Below are positions 45,464-56,430 of a stretch of 64,000 bases of DNA, in pieces. Position 1 is the first letter of the stretch. Every line of letters starts with the position of its first letter. The notes beneath the pieces were generated by a model. It saw nothing but the letters and a program-made list of their open reading frames with translations. It was not told where the DNA came from and did not search any database. The translations under genes were made by a program, and so were the position numbers. Source of the DNA: Orientallactaga sibirica (Eukaryota; Chordata; Mammalia; Rodentia; Dipodidae). The DNA is taken from contig JAEOAD010000005.1 of NCBI GenBank assembly GCA_036365145.1, forward strand, positions 6,739,001 to 6,803,000, read 5' to 3'.

Positions 45464-45907
45464 AATGGAATCCCAAGCAGACCAAGAGAGTAAGTGGAGA
45501 TCTCTCAATTTTCTGAATTGAGTTGTTCTTTTTGATATAACCATTAGGAGTCAGATGCCCCAGAGAGATGGGAGAGGGATCAAAGAACTATTATATATCA
45601 TAGAAACATCTCGGAAATGTTCATGACAAAGTTTCTGATTTGATCACTAAGGGTTTTTAATAAAAATATATATTGTGTTTTCATCATTACAAGCCACATA
45701 GTTTCATCATGAAACTACAGAAAATGGACACATGCTAGTAGAAATTAATGAATCTTGGTGTGCTGCCAAACAGAAAGTGACTCGATCCACGGACTATGCC
45801 ACCATTATTTTGTACTAATTGTAAAGAATATTGGCCTCTAGAAGCATGACTCCAAAGAGATGACAAATGTACCTGTGCTATAAAATTAATGTGATACTGT
45901 TTTTTGA

Positions 45908-46417
45908 GTGGCACGAACACTAGGGTTGTATATTTTAACAAGTATCAACATTCTGTCCTTATCGACACGATTCTTCATTTCATCTCTAGCAACAAGAACG
46001 AAAATTGTTCCATCCTCCCCTCCCCCATTCCTTCTCGTTGGTACCTCATGTTTTATTCCTGTTATTGCAAGCCATTTCCATTTGATTGCCACACGGGGAA
46101 TTATTTTGACCCTTGATAACAAGTTTAGGAGCTCCTTGCAAACTGATTTCACAGTTTGCATTCACTTGAAGCTGTTCTTGGCTGGTCCCCGTGAAAGAGC
46201 ACACAAACAGAAACCGAGGGGTCACTTTGAAGATCTGCTCAGGTTGAACATCGTTATTCACGATCTGGAAGAATGTGAAAACACAGCAGTCATGAAATCC
46301 GATGCGACACTGGGAATTGCTGCAATGACAAAGGAATCCACCAAGGAGGGAACCACAAAGTGGCTGGAATTCAGCTTGGCAAGTTATAATCTAACACGTC
46401 TGAGAACTAAAAAATAA
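45908..46417 (+). other. 169-codon ORF, unrecognised
   Basis: Longest single frame not explained by a repeat. It begins MARTLGLYILTSINIL, has a hydrophobic N-terminal half and a charged C-terminal part ending NLTRLRTKK. I do not recognise a family. A second open frame runs antisense (46046-46261) behind an acceptor-like CACATTCTTCCAG on the minus strand near 46264-46276. Competing open frames on both strands make chance likely. There is no promoter or splice evidence. Confidence 0.15.
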
Positions 46418-47337
46418 ATAAATAAATTCAAAACGTGGACTGTCAAGAACTGAAGTCAGTCAAATATTAATGTCCTCGAGACCCGAGGGTGATAGCAAAG
46501 TAATCGTACATGTTAGCCGAACTGGGGCGGGCTAGACACTGATCAATGCCGTCTTGTACAGCATATAAAGAAGTAGGGTAGGGATAGAAAAACGTGGCGA
46601 CTGGGGAGATGGCATCTAGAATTCGGCTTGGTGTTGGAGGTGTTACTGCTCTGAAGGAAGGCTCTCCGTTGCAGAGAAGTGAAGGGCATCCTTCAAGGCA
46701 AGAATGAAAGGAGAGGACTGGCCTTAGCAGAAACAAATTAAACAGAGGAAGAAAGCAGATGAAACAGCATCAGCCGGACACGTTGGCAGTTACTGGAAGT
46801 TACAGGCCGTGGTGTGGCATAGTCATAAGCACTGCAAAATCAGCCGTTTTTGAAATCTCCCCTTCTGCCCCTTTGAGTTGTTTGACCTTAGGCAAGGCAT
46901 GTGTATCACAAACTCTTGGTGATGGGTCTGAAAATCTGAACTAGTTAAAATGCTTAATTGGTGTGTACGTGCGTGCACGTGCACATGGCTGTGGCTCTGT
47001 GCACACGCATGCACCCATGTGGGTGCGTGTGTGGGCAAGTGTATGTGTGCAGGAATGCTTACTTGTTGGGGTTTTCTGGGAAATGAATAAAAGAAAACAT
47101 TGAAGGAATTAGTGTAGCCCCAAAACGTACATTCTCAATGGATGTTGAATGCAACAAACTCCAACAGTAAAAAACTGGGAAAGCCATTTTATAATGGTGG
47201 ATATACATTTTTGTCAAAAATTTTACTAACCCCAGATAGGATCATATAACTGAATCTGAATATAAGAATAGCTAAAATTTTACAATAATAAATGTTTTCT
47301 GAACATATACAACTATTTATTTTTTACTTTTCCTTAG

Positions 47338-47432
47338 TGATGATTTGGACAGAAGAGTTTTTCTAGGTGACATTCAGCTTCATAGTTTCTGCTCAACTAC
47401 TCAGCAGCCTCTCTACCAGCGAAGGATTCATC
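47338..47432 (+). other. Candidate internal exon (95 nt)
   Basis: A pyrimidine-rich acceptor TTTTTACTTTTCCTTAG ends at 47337 and a consensus donor GTGAGT starts at 47433. Between them one frame is fully open (one leading base, 31 codons, one trailing base). It gives a charged, non-repetitive peptide with DDLDRRVFLGDIQLH at its start. I recognise no protein family. If real it would be an internal exon of a gene outside the window, or of a non-coding transcript. Confidence 0.2.
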
Positions 47433-48589
47433 GTGAGTAGACCACTGTCCCCTTTACTTTCTCCACCACATAACTTGACCATCTGTCCTCCCATCTCTTC
47501 CTAATCAGAATATCCCTAATAGACAGCCCTGCATCTAGCATTTTGTTGTTTTTTTTAAAAATCCAAGAGAATATGGAATGAGAGCCAGATGGTAAATTTA
47601 AGCAGATCTAGGACAATCACTTTATTTAGCTGCAAAACCAAACAAACAAAATTAAACAGTGGCTTCTCCTTTTTTTATAGATTGGTTTTTCCATCCAGGG
47701 AGCTCCTAGAAGTTTTGTGAATGACATGAAAGTCCCATCCACTTATCATGCAGGACATATCATCTCAAATTGTGACACGACAAAGCTGGAGTGTATTTAG
47801 GTTGTGTCATTTTGAAAAGGAGTCGGTCGTTGTGTAATTGTGTGTAATCTAGGATTTTAGGCTGTAAGGTAAGTGGAGGTAATACTTTTAAATGATAAAT
47901 ATTTGAAGGAAACCATGTGTGAACTCTAGGATGCAGCAATGTACAGAGAAGGAACATGTCTCTGAGGATGTAAATCACCAGGTTGAATAGAGTTTCTTCC
48001 ATCCTTAAGTCTGCTGTCTGAATTACAGACTTCTGAGACGCATGAACAGTAATGAAGTGTATTCACATAAAGGCCCTGTCCTAATGGTAGAGGCCTGCCT
48101 TGGTACTCTACATCTGCTGTATTAATTAACAGGAATAGACACATTCCTTTTTCAATTGAAAACTTGGGCCCCAGTGGCTTGATCTGTCTGATAACATTCA
48201 AATAAAAAAGACTTTCAAAGACTTTACCGAGAACAGAAATGAGTCACATAATACTTCTAGACATGGTCCAGACATGTCAATTTCTTTTCCAAAATTGAAC
48301 ATTTTTCAAAGAGTTGGTAAAAACTATCAAGCAGATTCCAGCAAGGCGTTACTTAGAGATAATAGGACAATCATCCTGAGTCTTTCTCTACCATCTTGGC
48401 ATTAACACCATTGAAGTAACTTCCTGTTCTTTAGGCTATTTCCACAGAGGGTACCAAACTACAGATTATAAATAAGTTTTGAATGTGATTAGCTTGACAA
48501 ATATCTCCCTTCTTCCCTTAATACTGTGATTCAACATAATAACAGAGACAATGAGATTTTAAAATTTATAATACTTTTTTTTTTTTCTT

Positions 48590-48742
48590 TTTGTCAGACA
48601 CTGTTTTTTAGACAGAGTCTCTTTATGTAGCTGTGACTGGCCTGGAACTCACTAAGTAGAACATGCTGGCTTCAAATTTGTGGAGATCCTCCTTTGTCTG
48701 CCTCCCAAGTGTTAGAGTTACAAGTATGTGTCACCCCAAGAA
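48590..48742 (-). repeat. B1 SINE, older, antisense
   Basis: TTAGACAGAGTCTCTTTATGTAGC, GGCCTGGAACTCACTAAGTAG and CTGCCTCCCAAGTGTTAGAG are antisense B1 blocks of a murid-like older subfamily. A GTTT tandem run follows at 48759-48798. Confidence 0.85.
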
Positions 48743-48837
48743 GCTTGAGGTGTTCACTTGTTTGTTTGTTTGTTTGTTTTTGTTTGTTTGTTTGTTTTTT
48801 GCCTGAAGGAAGGTATTTTCTTTAAGACAAGAACAAG

Positions 48838-49145
48838 TTGGGGCTGGGGAGATGGTTCAGTGCATACAAGCCCTTTGCTGCCCAAGCAGAAGGACAAGCA
48901 TTTGATCCCTAGCACCCATGTATAAAGCACAGGCGAGATGGTGCGTGCCTGTCATCCCAGCACTGATTGGGGCAGAGACAGGAGCATTGCTGGGACTCGC
49001 TTCTCAGTCAATCAACCAAGCAGCAGAGAGACCCTGCCTCGGGAAAATAAAGCAGAATAGATATGTCTTCCTCTGGGCTTGCGTGATGGGGAGGGGTCTG
49101 CATATACTTGCATATACCACGTCACACACACACCAAATAAATAAC
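48838..49145 (+). repeat. Composite (B4/RSINE-type) SINE
   Basis: ID-like head GGGGCTGGGGAGATGGTTCAG, then a B1-like GAGATGGTGCGTGCCTGTCATCCCAGCACTG..GAGACCCTGCCTCGGG, then a CACACACAC tail. Confidence 0.75.
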
Positions 49146-49342
49146 TACATGAAAATGGTACACTTTGTTATCCGTAAATGTGAGCATTAAAAGAAATAAC
49201 AGAAATATCCTGCATGGCAGTTCAATCAGATTAAAGATAAGTTACTGTATGTGACGGGTGGAGGCAGGGGGATTGTGAATTTGAGGCCAATCTGAAAAAC
49301 TTAGCAAGACTTTTTCTCAACCAAACAAAAAATAAAAACACA

Positions 49343-49580
49343 GGGCTGGAGAGATGGCTTTGCTGTTAAGCACTTGCTTGTGAAGCCTAAGGACCCCAGT
49401 TCGATTCTCCAGGACCCACATAAGCCAGATGCACACGGTAGCACATGCATCTGGAGTTCATTTGCAGCTGTTAGTGGCACTGACATGCCCATTCTCTTTC
49501 TCTATCTGCCTGTCTCCCTCCCTCCCTCCCTCTCTCCCTCCTCTCTCTCTCTCTCTCAAATACAAATTTTTTTTAAAAAT
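49343..49580 (+). repeat. Dip-like SINE (first of three)
   Basis: Complete head and core with a CT/CCCT-rich tract and a T/A-rich tail running into the next SINE's target site at 49589. Confidence 0.92.
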
Positions 49581-49603
49581 CATTTTTAAAAAATTATATT
49601 CCT

Positions 49604-49765
49604 GGGCTGGAGGGATGGCTTAGCAGTTAAGGTGTTTGCCTGCAAAGCTAAAGGACTCAAGTTCAGTTCCCCAGGACCCACATTAGCCAGATGCACAGGT
49701 GGTGTATGTGCCTGGAGTTCGTTTGCAGTGGCTGGAAGCCCTGATGTGTGTCCATTCCCTCCCTT

Positions 49766-49816
<51 letters not shown>

Positions 49817-49871
49817 CTCTCTTTCTCTGTGTGTCAAATAAATAAATAAAAATAAAAATGAAATATTTTTT
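49604..49871 (+). repeat. Dip-like SINE (second), shared target
   Basis: Complete copy with a long (CT)n. AAAAATTATATTCCT precedes it at 49589-49603 and follows it at 49872-49886 as a perfect 15-bp duplication. Confidence 0.96.
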
Positions 49872-49886
49872 AAAAATTATATTCCT

Positions 49887-50080
49887 GGGCTGGAGAGATA
49901 GCTTAGCAGTGAAAGTGCTTGCCTGCAAAGCCGAAGAACACAGGTTCGATGCCCCAGGACCCACGAGGTAGCTCCTGGAGTTCATTTCCACCTGCTGAAG
50001 GCCCTAGTGTGCCCATTCTCTTTCTCTCTTTCCCTCTCTCTCTTTCCCTCTTTCTCTTTCAAATAAATTTTTTTAATTTT
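49887..50080 (+). repeat. Dip-like SINE (third), same target reused
   Basis: Starts immediately after the second copy of the 15-bp target. It is followed at 50081-50095 by AAAAATTCTGTTCCT, a two-mismatch third copy. Its core lacks the CACAAGGTGG block. Confidence 0.94.
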
Positions 50081-50095
50081 AAAAATTCTGTTCCT

Positions 50096-50719
50096 AAAGT
50101 GTCACTTGGACATCCTTTTGGTTAAAAAGAATACTTATAAGCACACGATAGAATAGGCTTCTTGTAACACCCAGGCTTGGCTTTGTCCTCACGGTGACTA
50201 AGATGCCGTCATCCCTTCATGACGTCAAGGAGGTGAAGTCTTACTCGCTGCCTCTCTGCGCACTCGAGTAGGATGGTGCTAAACATTTCCCAACGCTGGC
50301 CTGCACAAATATGACTTGTGATGCCTCATAGGATTGAATCACACATGTGCTGCTGAGTCAAGGTCACACAGATATGATGAGCAAATCCCATTCTGTTGTT
50401 AAGTAAAAGCAAGCTGTCCTACATGAGGTCGAATTGTGCAGCATGAGACATCTGCCACCTTAGGGGTGTGTTTTTTGCCGTTTAGATTAAAATGCCTGAT
50501 AGGGACATTTGTGTACTTCCATTTAACATTTATTGCTCTAACTTGGAAGTCTGTTCTCCACAAATGTCCTTGGTGATGGCGTGGAAAGGAGGGAGACAGC
50601 GCTTCTGTTATTTAGTAGAGGAAATGTGCTCTTTATTGATGCTCAAGCCACCTCTGTCCAAATTGCTTTGCTTATCATTGCTATGCTGTCCTTTAAATTC
50701 TTTTACATTGTGAGTTTAA
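50096..50719. other. Unassigned sequence
   Basis: No repeat recognised over about 0.6 kb. It contains one CGCTGCCTCTCTGCGCACTCGAG stretch but no CpG island. The 73-codon frame at 50492-50713 has no recognisable domain. Confidence 0.4.
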
Positions 50720-50928
50720 GGGCTGGAGAGATAGCTTAGTGGTTAAGGTGCTTGCCTATGAAGCCTAAGGACCCTGATTCGATTCTCCAGGTCCCATGTA
50801 AGCCAGATGTACATGGTGGTGCATGCATCTGGAGTTCATCTGCAGTGGCTAGAGGCCCTGGCACGGCCATTCTCTCTCTCTCTCTCTCTGTCTCGGTCTC
50901 TAATAAATAAATAAATAAAAAGAAAAAA
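50720..50928 (+). repeat. Dip-like SINE
   Basis: Complete copy ending in AATAAATAAATAAATAAAAAG. A second SINE starts about 15 bp downstream in A-rich sequence. Confidence 0.92.
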
Positions 50929-50942
50929 GAACAACAAAAACA

Positions 50943-51140
50943 GAACTGGAAAAATGGCTTAGTGGTTAATGCACTTGCCTGCAAAGGACCCAGGTTCAAT
51001 TCCCCAGTACTCACCTAAAGTCAGAAGCACAAGGTGGCACATGTTTCTGGAGTTTGTTTGCAGTGGCTAGAGGCCCTAGCATGCCCATTCTCTCTCTTTC
51101 TTTCTCTCCCTCTCTCGCTCTAAATATATAAAAATAAATC
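50943..51140 (+). repeat. Dip-like SINE, adjacent copy
   Basis: Head AGAACTGGAAAAATGGC, with a deletion in CCTGCAAAGGACCC (the AAGCCTA block is missing), and an AAATATATAAAAATAAAT tail. Confidence 0.9.
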
Positions 51141-51668
51141 ATTTCTTAGAAACACTGTAGTGTAACTGCTTTCAAAACAGTTAAGAAGTGCCTGGAATTC
51201 TGTTCCACAGAGGGAAATTAAAAATAGAAAGGAGGGGAAAGGAGGCTAGTCAACGTTCTGCCTTGGCTTACTTAGGCAGATATGTCTTCAAACTATTTCA
51301 CATCACAAAATGTTCCATCCTTCCAAAGCCTGACAGGTGAGGAGAAAAAATAAAGACACAAGATTACAATGAAAAAGTAAATTGTTTAATGAATGCTGTG
51401 ATCCAAAGTGCAGAGTTTACTAGGCAAGTGAGAGATAAAAATCACAGGATACAGGAAACTGCAAGAGCAAGGGTTCAGGATTTCCCAGAGTCTCTGAACC
51501 TCACCTGGATGCTTTGGTGGCACAGATCCCTCATACTATATCTGAGGAGCAAGAAGAACAGATGTGAGAATTGTCATGTCCACCACTCTCCACAGGATTC
51601 ATATGCACAATGAAATCTGGGAGCCACTCATACACTGGCATCTAAAGCACTGAAAAATCTCACTGGCC
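51141..51668. other. Unassigned sequence
   Basis: No gene or repeat assigned. The 74-codon frame 51389-51613 may lie in an old DNA-transposon-like fossil (CTCACCTGGATGCT), but I cannot name it. Confidence 0.35.
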
Positions 51669-51850
51669 TGGGGCTGGAGAAATAGCTTAGTGGTTAAGGC
51701 GTTTGTCTGCAAAGCCAAAGGATCCCTGTTCGATTCTCCAGGACCCACGTAAGCTAAATGCACAAGGTGGTGCATGCATCTGAAGTTTGTTTGCAGTGGC
51801 TGGAGGCCCTGGTGTGCCTATTCTATCTCTCTCTCACAAATAAATAAATA
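51669..51850 (+). repeat. Dip-like SINE
   Basis: Complete head and core. The CT tract is short and the tail (CACAAATAAATAAATATTTTTTT) enters the tandem triplication at 51835. Confidence 0.92.
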
Positions 51851-52007
51851 TTTTTTTAAAGTAACTGGCGGGTTGGAGAGATGGCTTACACAAATAAATA
51901 AATAAATATTTTTTAAAGTAACTGGCGGGTTGGAGAGATGGCTTACACAAATAAATAAATAAATAAATATTTTTTTAAAGTAACTGGCGGGTTGGAGAGA
52001 TGGCTTA
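51835..52007 (+). repeat. Tandem triplication of a SINE tail/head junction
   Basis: Three units at 51835-51888 (54 bp), 51889-51945 (57 bp) and 51946-52007 (62 bp). Each holds a SINE tail, the target GTAACTGGC, and the first bases of the next SINE head ending GGCTTA. Units differ mainly in AATA number. The last unit continues into the complete downstream SINE. Confidence 0.96.
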
Positions 52008-52267
52008 GTGGTTAAGGTGCCTGCCTGCTAAGCCTAAGAATGCTGGTTCCGATCTCCAGGTCCCACGTTTAGCCAGATGCAAAGTGACGCAAGGGCGCAA
52101 TGCCGCACTTGCCCACAAGGGGGCGCACACAACTGGATTTCATTCACAGCAGCTGAGAGACTGCTGGCGGGTCCATCTCTATCTGTCTTCCTCTCCCTCT
52201 CTATCTGTTTCTCTCTGTGCCTCTCTCCAAAAATAAAGAAAATAAAAATAATTTAAAAATTGTTTTT
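51989..52267 (+). repeat. Long-variant Dip-like SINE
   Basis: GGGTTGGAGAGATGGC head, GCAAGGGCGCAATGCCGCACTTGCCCACAAGGGGGCGC core, AGCAGCTGAGAGACTGCTGG, then a CT-rich tract and AATAAAG tail. The target AAGTAACTGGC flanks it. Confidence 0.94.
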
Positions 52268-52280
52268 AAGTAACTGGCCT

Positions 52281-52452
52281 AAGCCGGGTGTGGTGGTGCA
52301 CACCTTTAATCCCAGAACTCGGGAAGCAGAGGTAGGAGGATCGCCATGAATTCGAGGCTACCCTGAGACTACGTAGTGAATTCCAGGTCAGCCTGAGCTA
52401 GAGTGAGACCCTACCTCGAAAAACCAAAAAAGAAAGAAAGAAAGAAAGAAAA
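52281..52452 (+). repeat. B1 SINE at the same target
   Basis: A perfect 13-bp duplication AAGTAACTGGCCT lies at 52268-52280 and 52453-52465. Full B1 body with AAGAAAGAAAGAAAG tail. Confidence 0.97.
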
Positions 52453-52465
52453 AAGTAACTGGCCT

Positions 52466-54148
52466 GAATCCCAAGCAGATCTTCATGGCCTTTAATTTGT
52501 TAAATAACAAAACCAAATATATATCTCATCTATTTCATCCAGCTATCAAAAATACCTCAAAGGTCACAGCCTCCTACCTGGTGGCGTCCTCCTTAATACC
52601 TCGTGTCTTTCCATCAGGTCTATCTGCTTTCCTTCTTATCCCCTACCATCTGTTCTCAAAGAGTAGTTAAGAAGTTAAAAAAAAAAAAAAACTTTTTAAA
52701 AATGACCCTGATAGTTACTCCTACAACTGGTAGTGGCTGTGTAAAAGAATGCTTAGAATGCTCCGCTCCCACTGCACAGAGATTCCGGTTCCCACACCTG
52801 CCTGCCTCTCTTCTCCACCCTCATCTAATCCTTCACAGATGCCTTCTTGCAGATTCTCAGACCTAATCAGTCTGTTTCTTCCCTGGGCTTTTGAACTTGT
52901 AACTTGTAACTGGTTTATTGAGAGGGCTGACTTGGGAGGAACGATTAGTGAGCTCAATACGCCCCCTCCGCATTTTCAGCAAGAGGCTTCCTTCCCTACC
53001 TCCAACTGGGCTCTGAGCCTTCAGCTCATGTTCTAAATAATCCCAGGTCTCACGCCCAGTGGAGAATGTCCCCTGTCTCCCAGCTCTAGCCTAGGAGTCT
53101 GTTGAGAAGGGGAGAGATGGGTCCCTTTGTTCTCTCTTCTTACTTTATCTCCTCTGGCCTAGCACTTGAGGTTGAGAACAGAGCGGGAGGTTATTAAGAA
53201 AAAAGATCATAATTGGTGTGCATTTGGACAACGACTTGAGCTGCCTCTTGCTGTCCTGACAAACACCCAAGTACCAGCTCTGTCTTGTAGGTCTCTCTTT
53301 TCTAATAATGCTAAGGATTTCCTCTAGATAAAAAGATCTCAGCTCTCATGAAACTTTTTAATTTCAATAAATAGCTGAACAGAATATTACTACCCTGGTC
53401 AAGATCAAGGGAGAGTATTCGTGTTGTGTCTTTAATTTCCCCTCCTTCAATAGCTGGTTATAGTAAATTCACATCCTCCAGGGAACCACAGTTTAAATGG
53501 GAATCTATGGCCTAGAGATTTTATGCCATTGTTTTTACTTGAATGATGATAATACCAAAATATCTACAGTGATTTTGTGTGCCTGTTCAGGTCCCAGAAA
53601 AAGTGCATCCCATGCGCCAAATGCTGGGTTATTCCAAAAAGATGACCAGAACATTTTCCTACTGCCTTTGGAGATTCAAATATCTCCCCTTGTGACTCTT
53701 TTGAGGGCATTTGGATGCATTACTTTCCATAGGTGCACGATCTTTCCCTAGGACTATCATGCACACCATAATGTGCAAAATAATATTACTTAACTATGAT
53801 ACACCATTTTTGAGATTTTTGAGACATTAAGTCAACTCCTGGTCCCCCAAATAGTCTACTGCCCACTTCATCAAAGATGTATTAATTACATGTGTTGTAG
53901 CTGTCTTGCTTTAATTACGTTTTTATTTGATGATATCTTCCTGTTAGAAAATGAAGATAATTGAAAACTCAGTACTACATACTTCTTTTCATTGAGAATG
54001 GTGATGTCTGACTGTCCTGTCAGCCATAACCCTTTCCCATAACCCTTGTTAGTCCCTCCACCCCAAACTCCAGTGAACCCACTTCTCTTTCCATGTAATG
54101 CTACTTATTATGTGCATAATAAATAAATACCTTACATAAATAATTTTT
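52466..54148. other. Unassigned sequence
   Basis: About 1.7 kb with no recognised repeat. It has an A14 run at 52677-52690. Overlapping frames at 52603-53036 are in different frames. The TAAT-rich stretch at 53878-53930 is the only visible compositional feature. Confidence 0.4.
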
Positions 54149-54347
54149 AAATTTATTTATTTATGAAAGAGAGAGAGAGAAAGATAATAGGTATAGGTAT
54201 ACCAGGGCCTGTAGCCATTGCAAATGAACTCCAGACATGTGCATCACCATGTGCACCTACCTAGCTTACGTAGATTCTGGGGAATGAAACCTGGGTCCTT
54301 AGCCTCCACAGGAAAGCGCCTTAACCTCTAAGCTGTCTCTCTAGCCC
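54149..54347 (-). repeat. Dip-like SINE, antisense, older
   Basis: TTTATTTATTTATGAAAGAGAGAG..CAGGGCCTGTAGCCATTGC..CTAAGCTGTCTCTCTAGCCCC. Decayed target sequence AAATAATTTTTAA / AAATCATTTTTAA flanks it. Confidence 0.88.
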
Positions 54348-54968
54348 CAAATAAATCATTTTTAATGTAAAATATACTTGTGTGATATGTTAAATGCTCT
54401 TCCGAAAACCCATTTTGGTTTTGGTTATATTTAGGTTATATTCTCTGAGGATATGTGACTTTGATTTTCCAAGTGAACAATTTACTTGAGTTTTTCTCAC
54501 AAATACCATCTCACAAGGCATAGAACTACTATTTGGAAATGTGTCCACCCAGTGGCTCTTCCTCAAAGCAAGCCACTTGGCTGCCTGTTCCATGCTGAAA
54601 TTTCTGGTCTCAAGATCATTGTTCATTTAATTGATGGCTACTGTCTTCATCACACAGCTGTTAGCCCATCAAGAGACTGCTAATGAACTTAGCAATATAC
54701 ATTGCATTAACTTTTTCGCCCTAAGGTTAATCATGGGAATATTTTTAAATGGACTTTTGATGTGCTAAGCTTCCCTAATAAATATGATTAAGTAAGAGTG
54801 AGCTGTGAGAAAGGACATCAGTGCAATGGCGATTGCTTAGCATTGGGCTTTGGGTTCACGTTTGGGTAAAGAGAAATTTAGTGACTGTACTTTGTCAGTT
54901 CTGACAAATAAATCGTCTCTGATGTAGGCACTGACCTACCTGCATTGAGCTATTAAAACACTGGTTGA
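54348..54968. other. Unassigned sequence
   Basis: No repeat recognised. The opposing frames at 54390-54626 and 54486-54683 are antisense to each other and without recognisable motif. Confidence 0.4.
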
Positions 54969-55196
54969 AGGCTGGAGAGATGGCTTAGCAGTTAAGGCAT
55001 TTGCCTGCAAAGCCAAAGGACCCAGGTTCAATTCCCCAGGACTCATGTTAGCCAGATGCACAAGGGGGCAAACGTGTCTGGAGTTCATGTGCAGTGGCTG
55101 GAGGTCCTGGCGTGCCCATTTTCTCTCTGTCTCTCTTCTCTCTCTCTGTCTTTCTCGGTAAACTTGTAAATAAATAAATAAACATTTTTTAAAAAT
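54969..55196 (+). repeat. Dip-like SINE
   Basis: Complete copy: AGGCTGGAGAGATGGCTTAGCAG head, AGGGGGCAAACGTGTCTGGAG core, AAATAAATAAATAAAC tail. Confidence 0.92.
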
Positions 55197-56163
55197 CAGT
55201 AAAAAAAAGTCTTCTTTGTTAGGATAAGAAAGAGCACATTCTGTGACTATATCTATAAATAACAAGATGTGTTTTATTAAAGAAATATTCCCTTATAATA
55301 AGTAAATAAATTTTATATAATATTGAATTTAAAACAAAATATATTTGCTTACTTTTTAGAAAAACAAGAACAATTTACAATGGACTTGCTGCTTCTGCTT
55401 CTGTACCTATTCCTTCTTATCCATCCTTCTGGGTGCTGTCATTTTAGCCCTTATTGATTCAGTTGAAATTGGACTAGTCTCTGGGAATAAAAAAACACAG
55501 CATGGAATTTAGAGCAATGAAGATTATACAGGTCATTAGAAATATATTTTTGTGATCTGATGCTTCTTATTTTGGTTTCCATTAGTGTGATAAAAAATAG
55601 TGGCTTTGCATTTAAATTTTCCATCATTTGCTCTCCAATGATATTATTTTGAACATTTTGATATAGTCAATTTAGTCATTTTTTCCCTGTGCCAATCAAA
55701 CCCCCAAAATGATTATAATGATGACATCAGTGTTCAGGATGATAGCAACCAACATTGAAGAGAGAAAATTAATTTATATTTGAATGGGATCCATTTTTTT
55801 TCCCAAGGACAAAATCAGTACTCTCTCACCTCTTAGTACAAAATGTAGTTTCAGAGTTAGAAAAACCTATTGAAGCTTTCTGGGCTCATTTAGTTCAATA
55901 GTAGCTGAAGGATAAAAGTCACAGAGTGGGTGTCAGTAAGAGAGGAACATTTGCTCACAGTGTATCATGAGGGGTAAAGTCCCTACAGCCTTCTCCAGAC
56001 ACAACCTCCATGAGACCACTGCTTTAATCCCACATGTGTGGCTTCGTTGCTTCATTGGTTGGTGAGCTTTATGCGCTTGGAACATTTGTTGGAGAATTTC
56101 TAATTTGCATAAACAAGCCCAAATGAAGTCCCATTTACAGAAAAAAATATGTTTGGTAAATTT
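55197..56163. other. Unassigned AT-rich sequence
   Basis: About 1 kb with no gene and no assignable repeat. Confidence 0.45.
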
Positions 56164-56179
56164 AAAAAACCATGAGACA

Positions 56180-56367
56180 GGGCTAGAGAGATGGCTTAGT
56201 GGTTAAGCACTTGCCTATGAAGTCTAAGGACACCAGTTCAAGGCTCCATTCCCCAGGATCCACATAAAAAGTGGCACATGCATCTGGAGTTCGTTTGCAG
56301 TGGCTGGAGGCCCTGGAGCACCATTCTCTCTTTCTCTCTCTCTCTCTTTCTTTCTCTCTGTCACTCA

Positions 56368-56414
<47 letters not shown>

Positions 56415-56430
56415 GCAAACAAAAAAAAAA
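56180..56430 (+). repeat. Dip-like SINE
   Basis: Has the GGTTCAAGGCTC-type subfamily B-box region (here AGTTCAAGGCTCC), a shortened core, and a tail of about 15 AATA units. The target AAAAAACCATGAGACA (56164-56179) is repeated after the tail as CCATTAAGACA. Confidence 0.93.

Larger units (their letters stand above)
44782..45600 (-). mobile_element. L1 ORF2-region fragment, antisense
   Basis: CAACAGTGAATGAGGGTTTATCTTTCCCCACATCC..GCACTATTTGTTGAAGATGCTC..CCATTATTGGCAAAG is antisense L1 ORF2 sequence. It overlaps in L1 coordinates with the 42580-43870 copy, so it is a separate insertion. It is interrupted by a SINE and by (TG)n at 45419-45461. Confidence 0.75.
45601..48589. other. Repeat-poor island
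   Basis: 3.0 kb with no recognised mobile element. It contains the 169-codon ORF and the candidate exon listed separately, and a GT/GC-rich purine-pyrimidine stretch at 46960-47050. The absence of young SINEs contrasts with both flanks. Confidence 0.5.
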
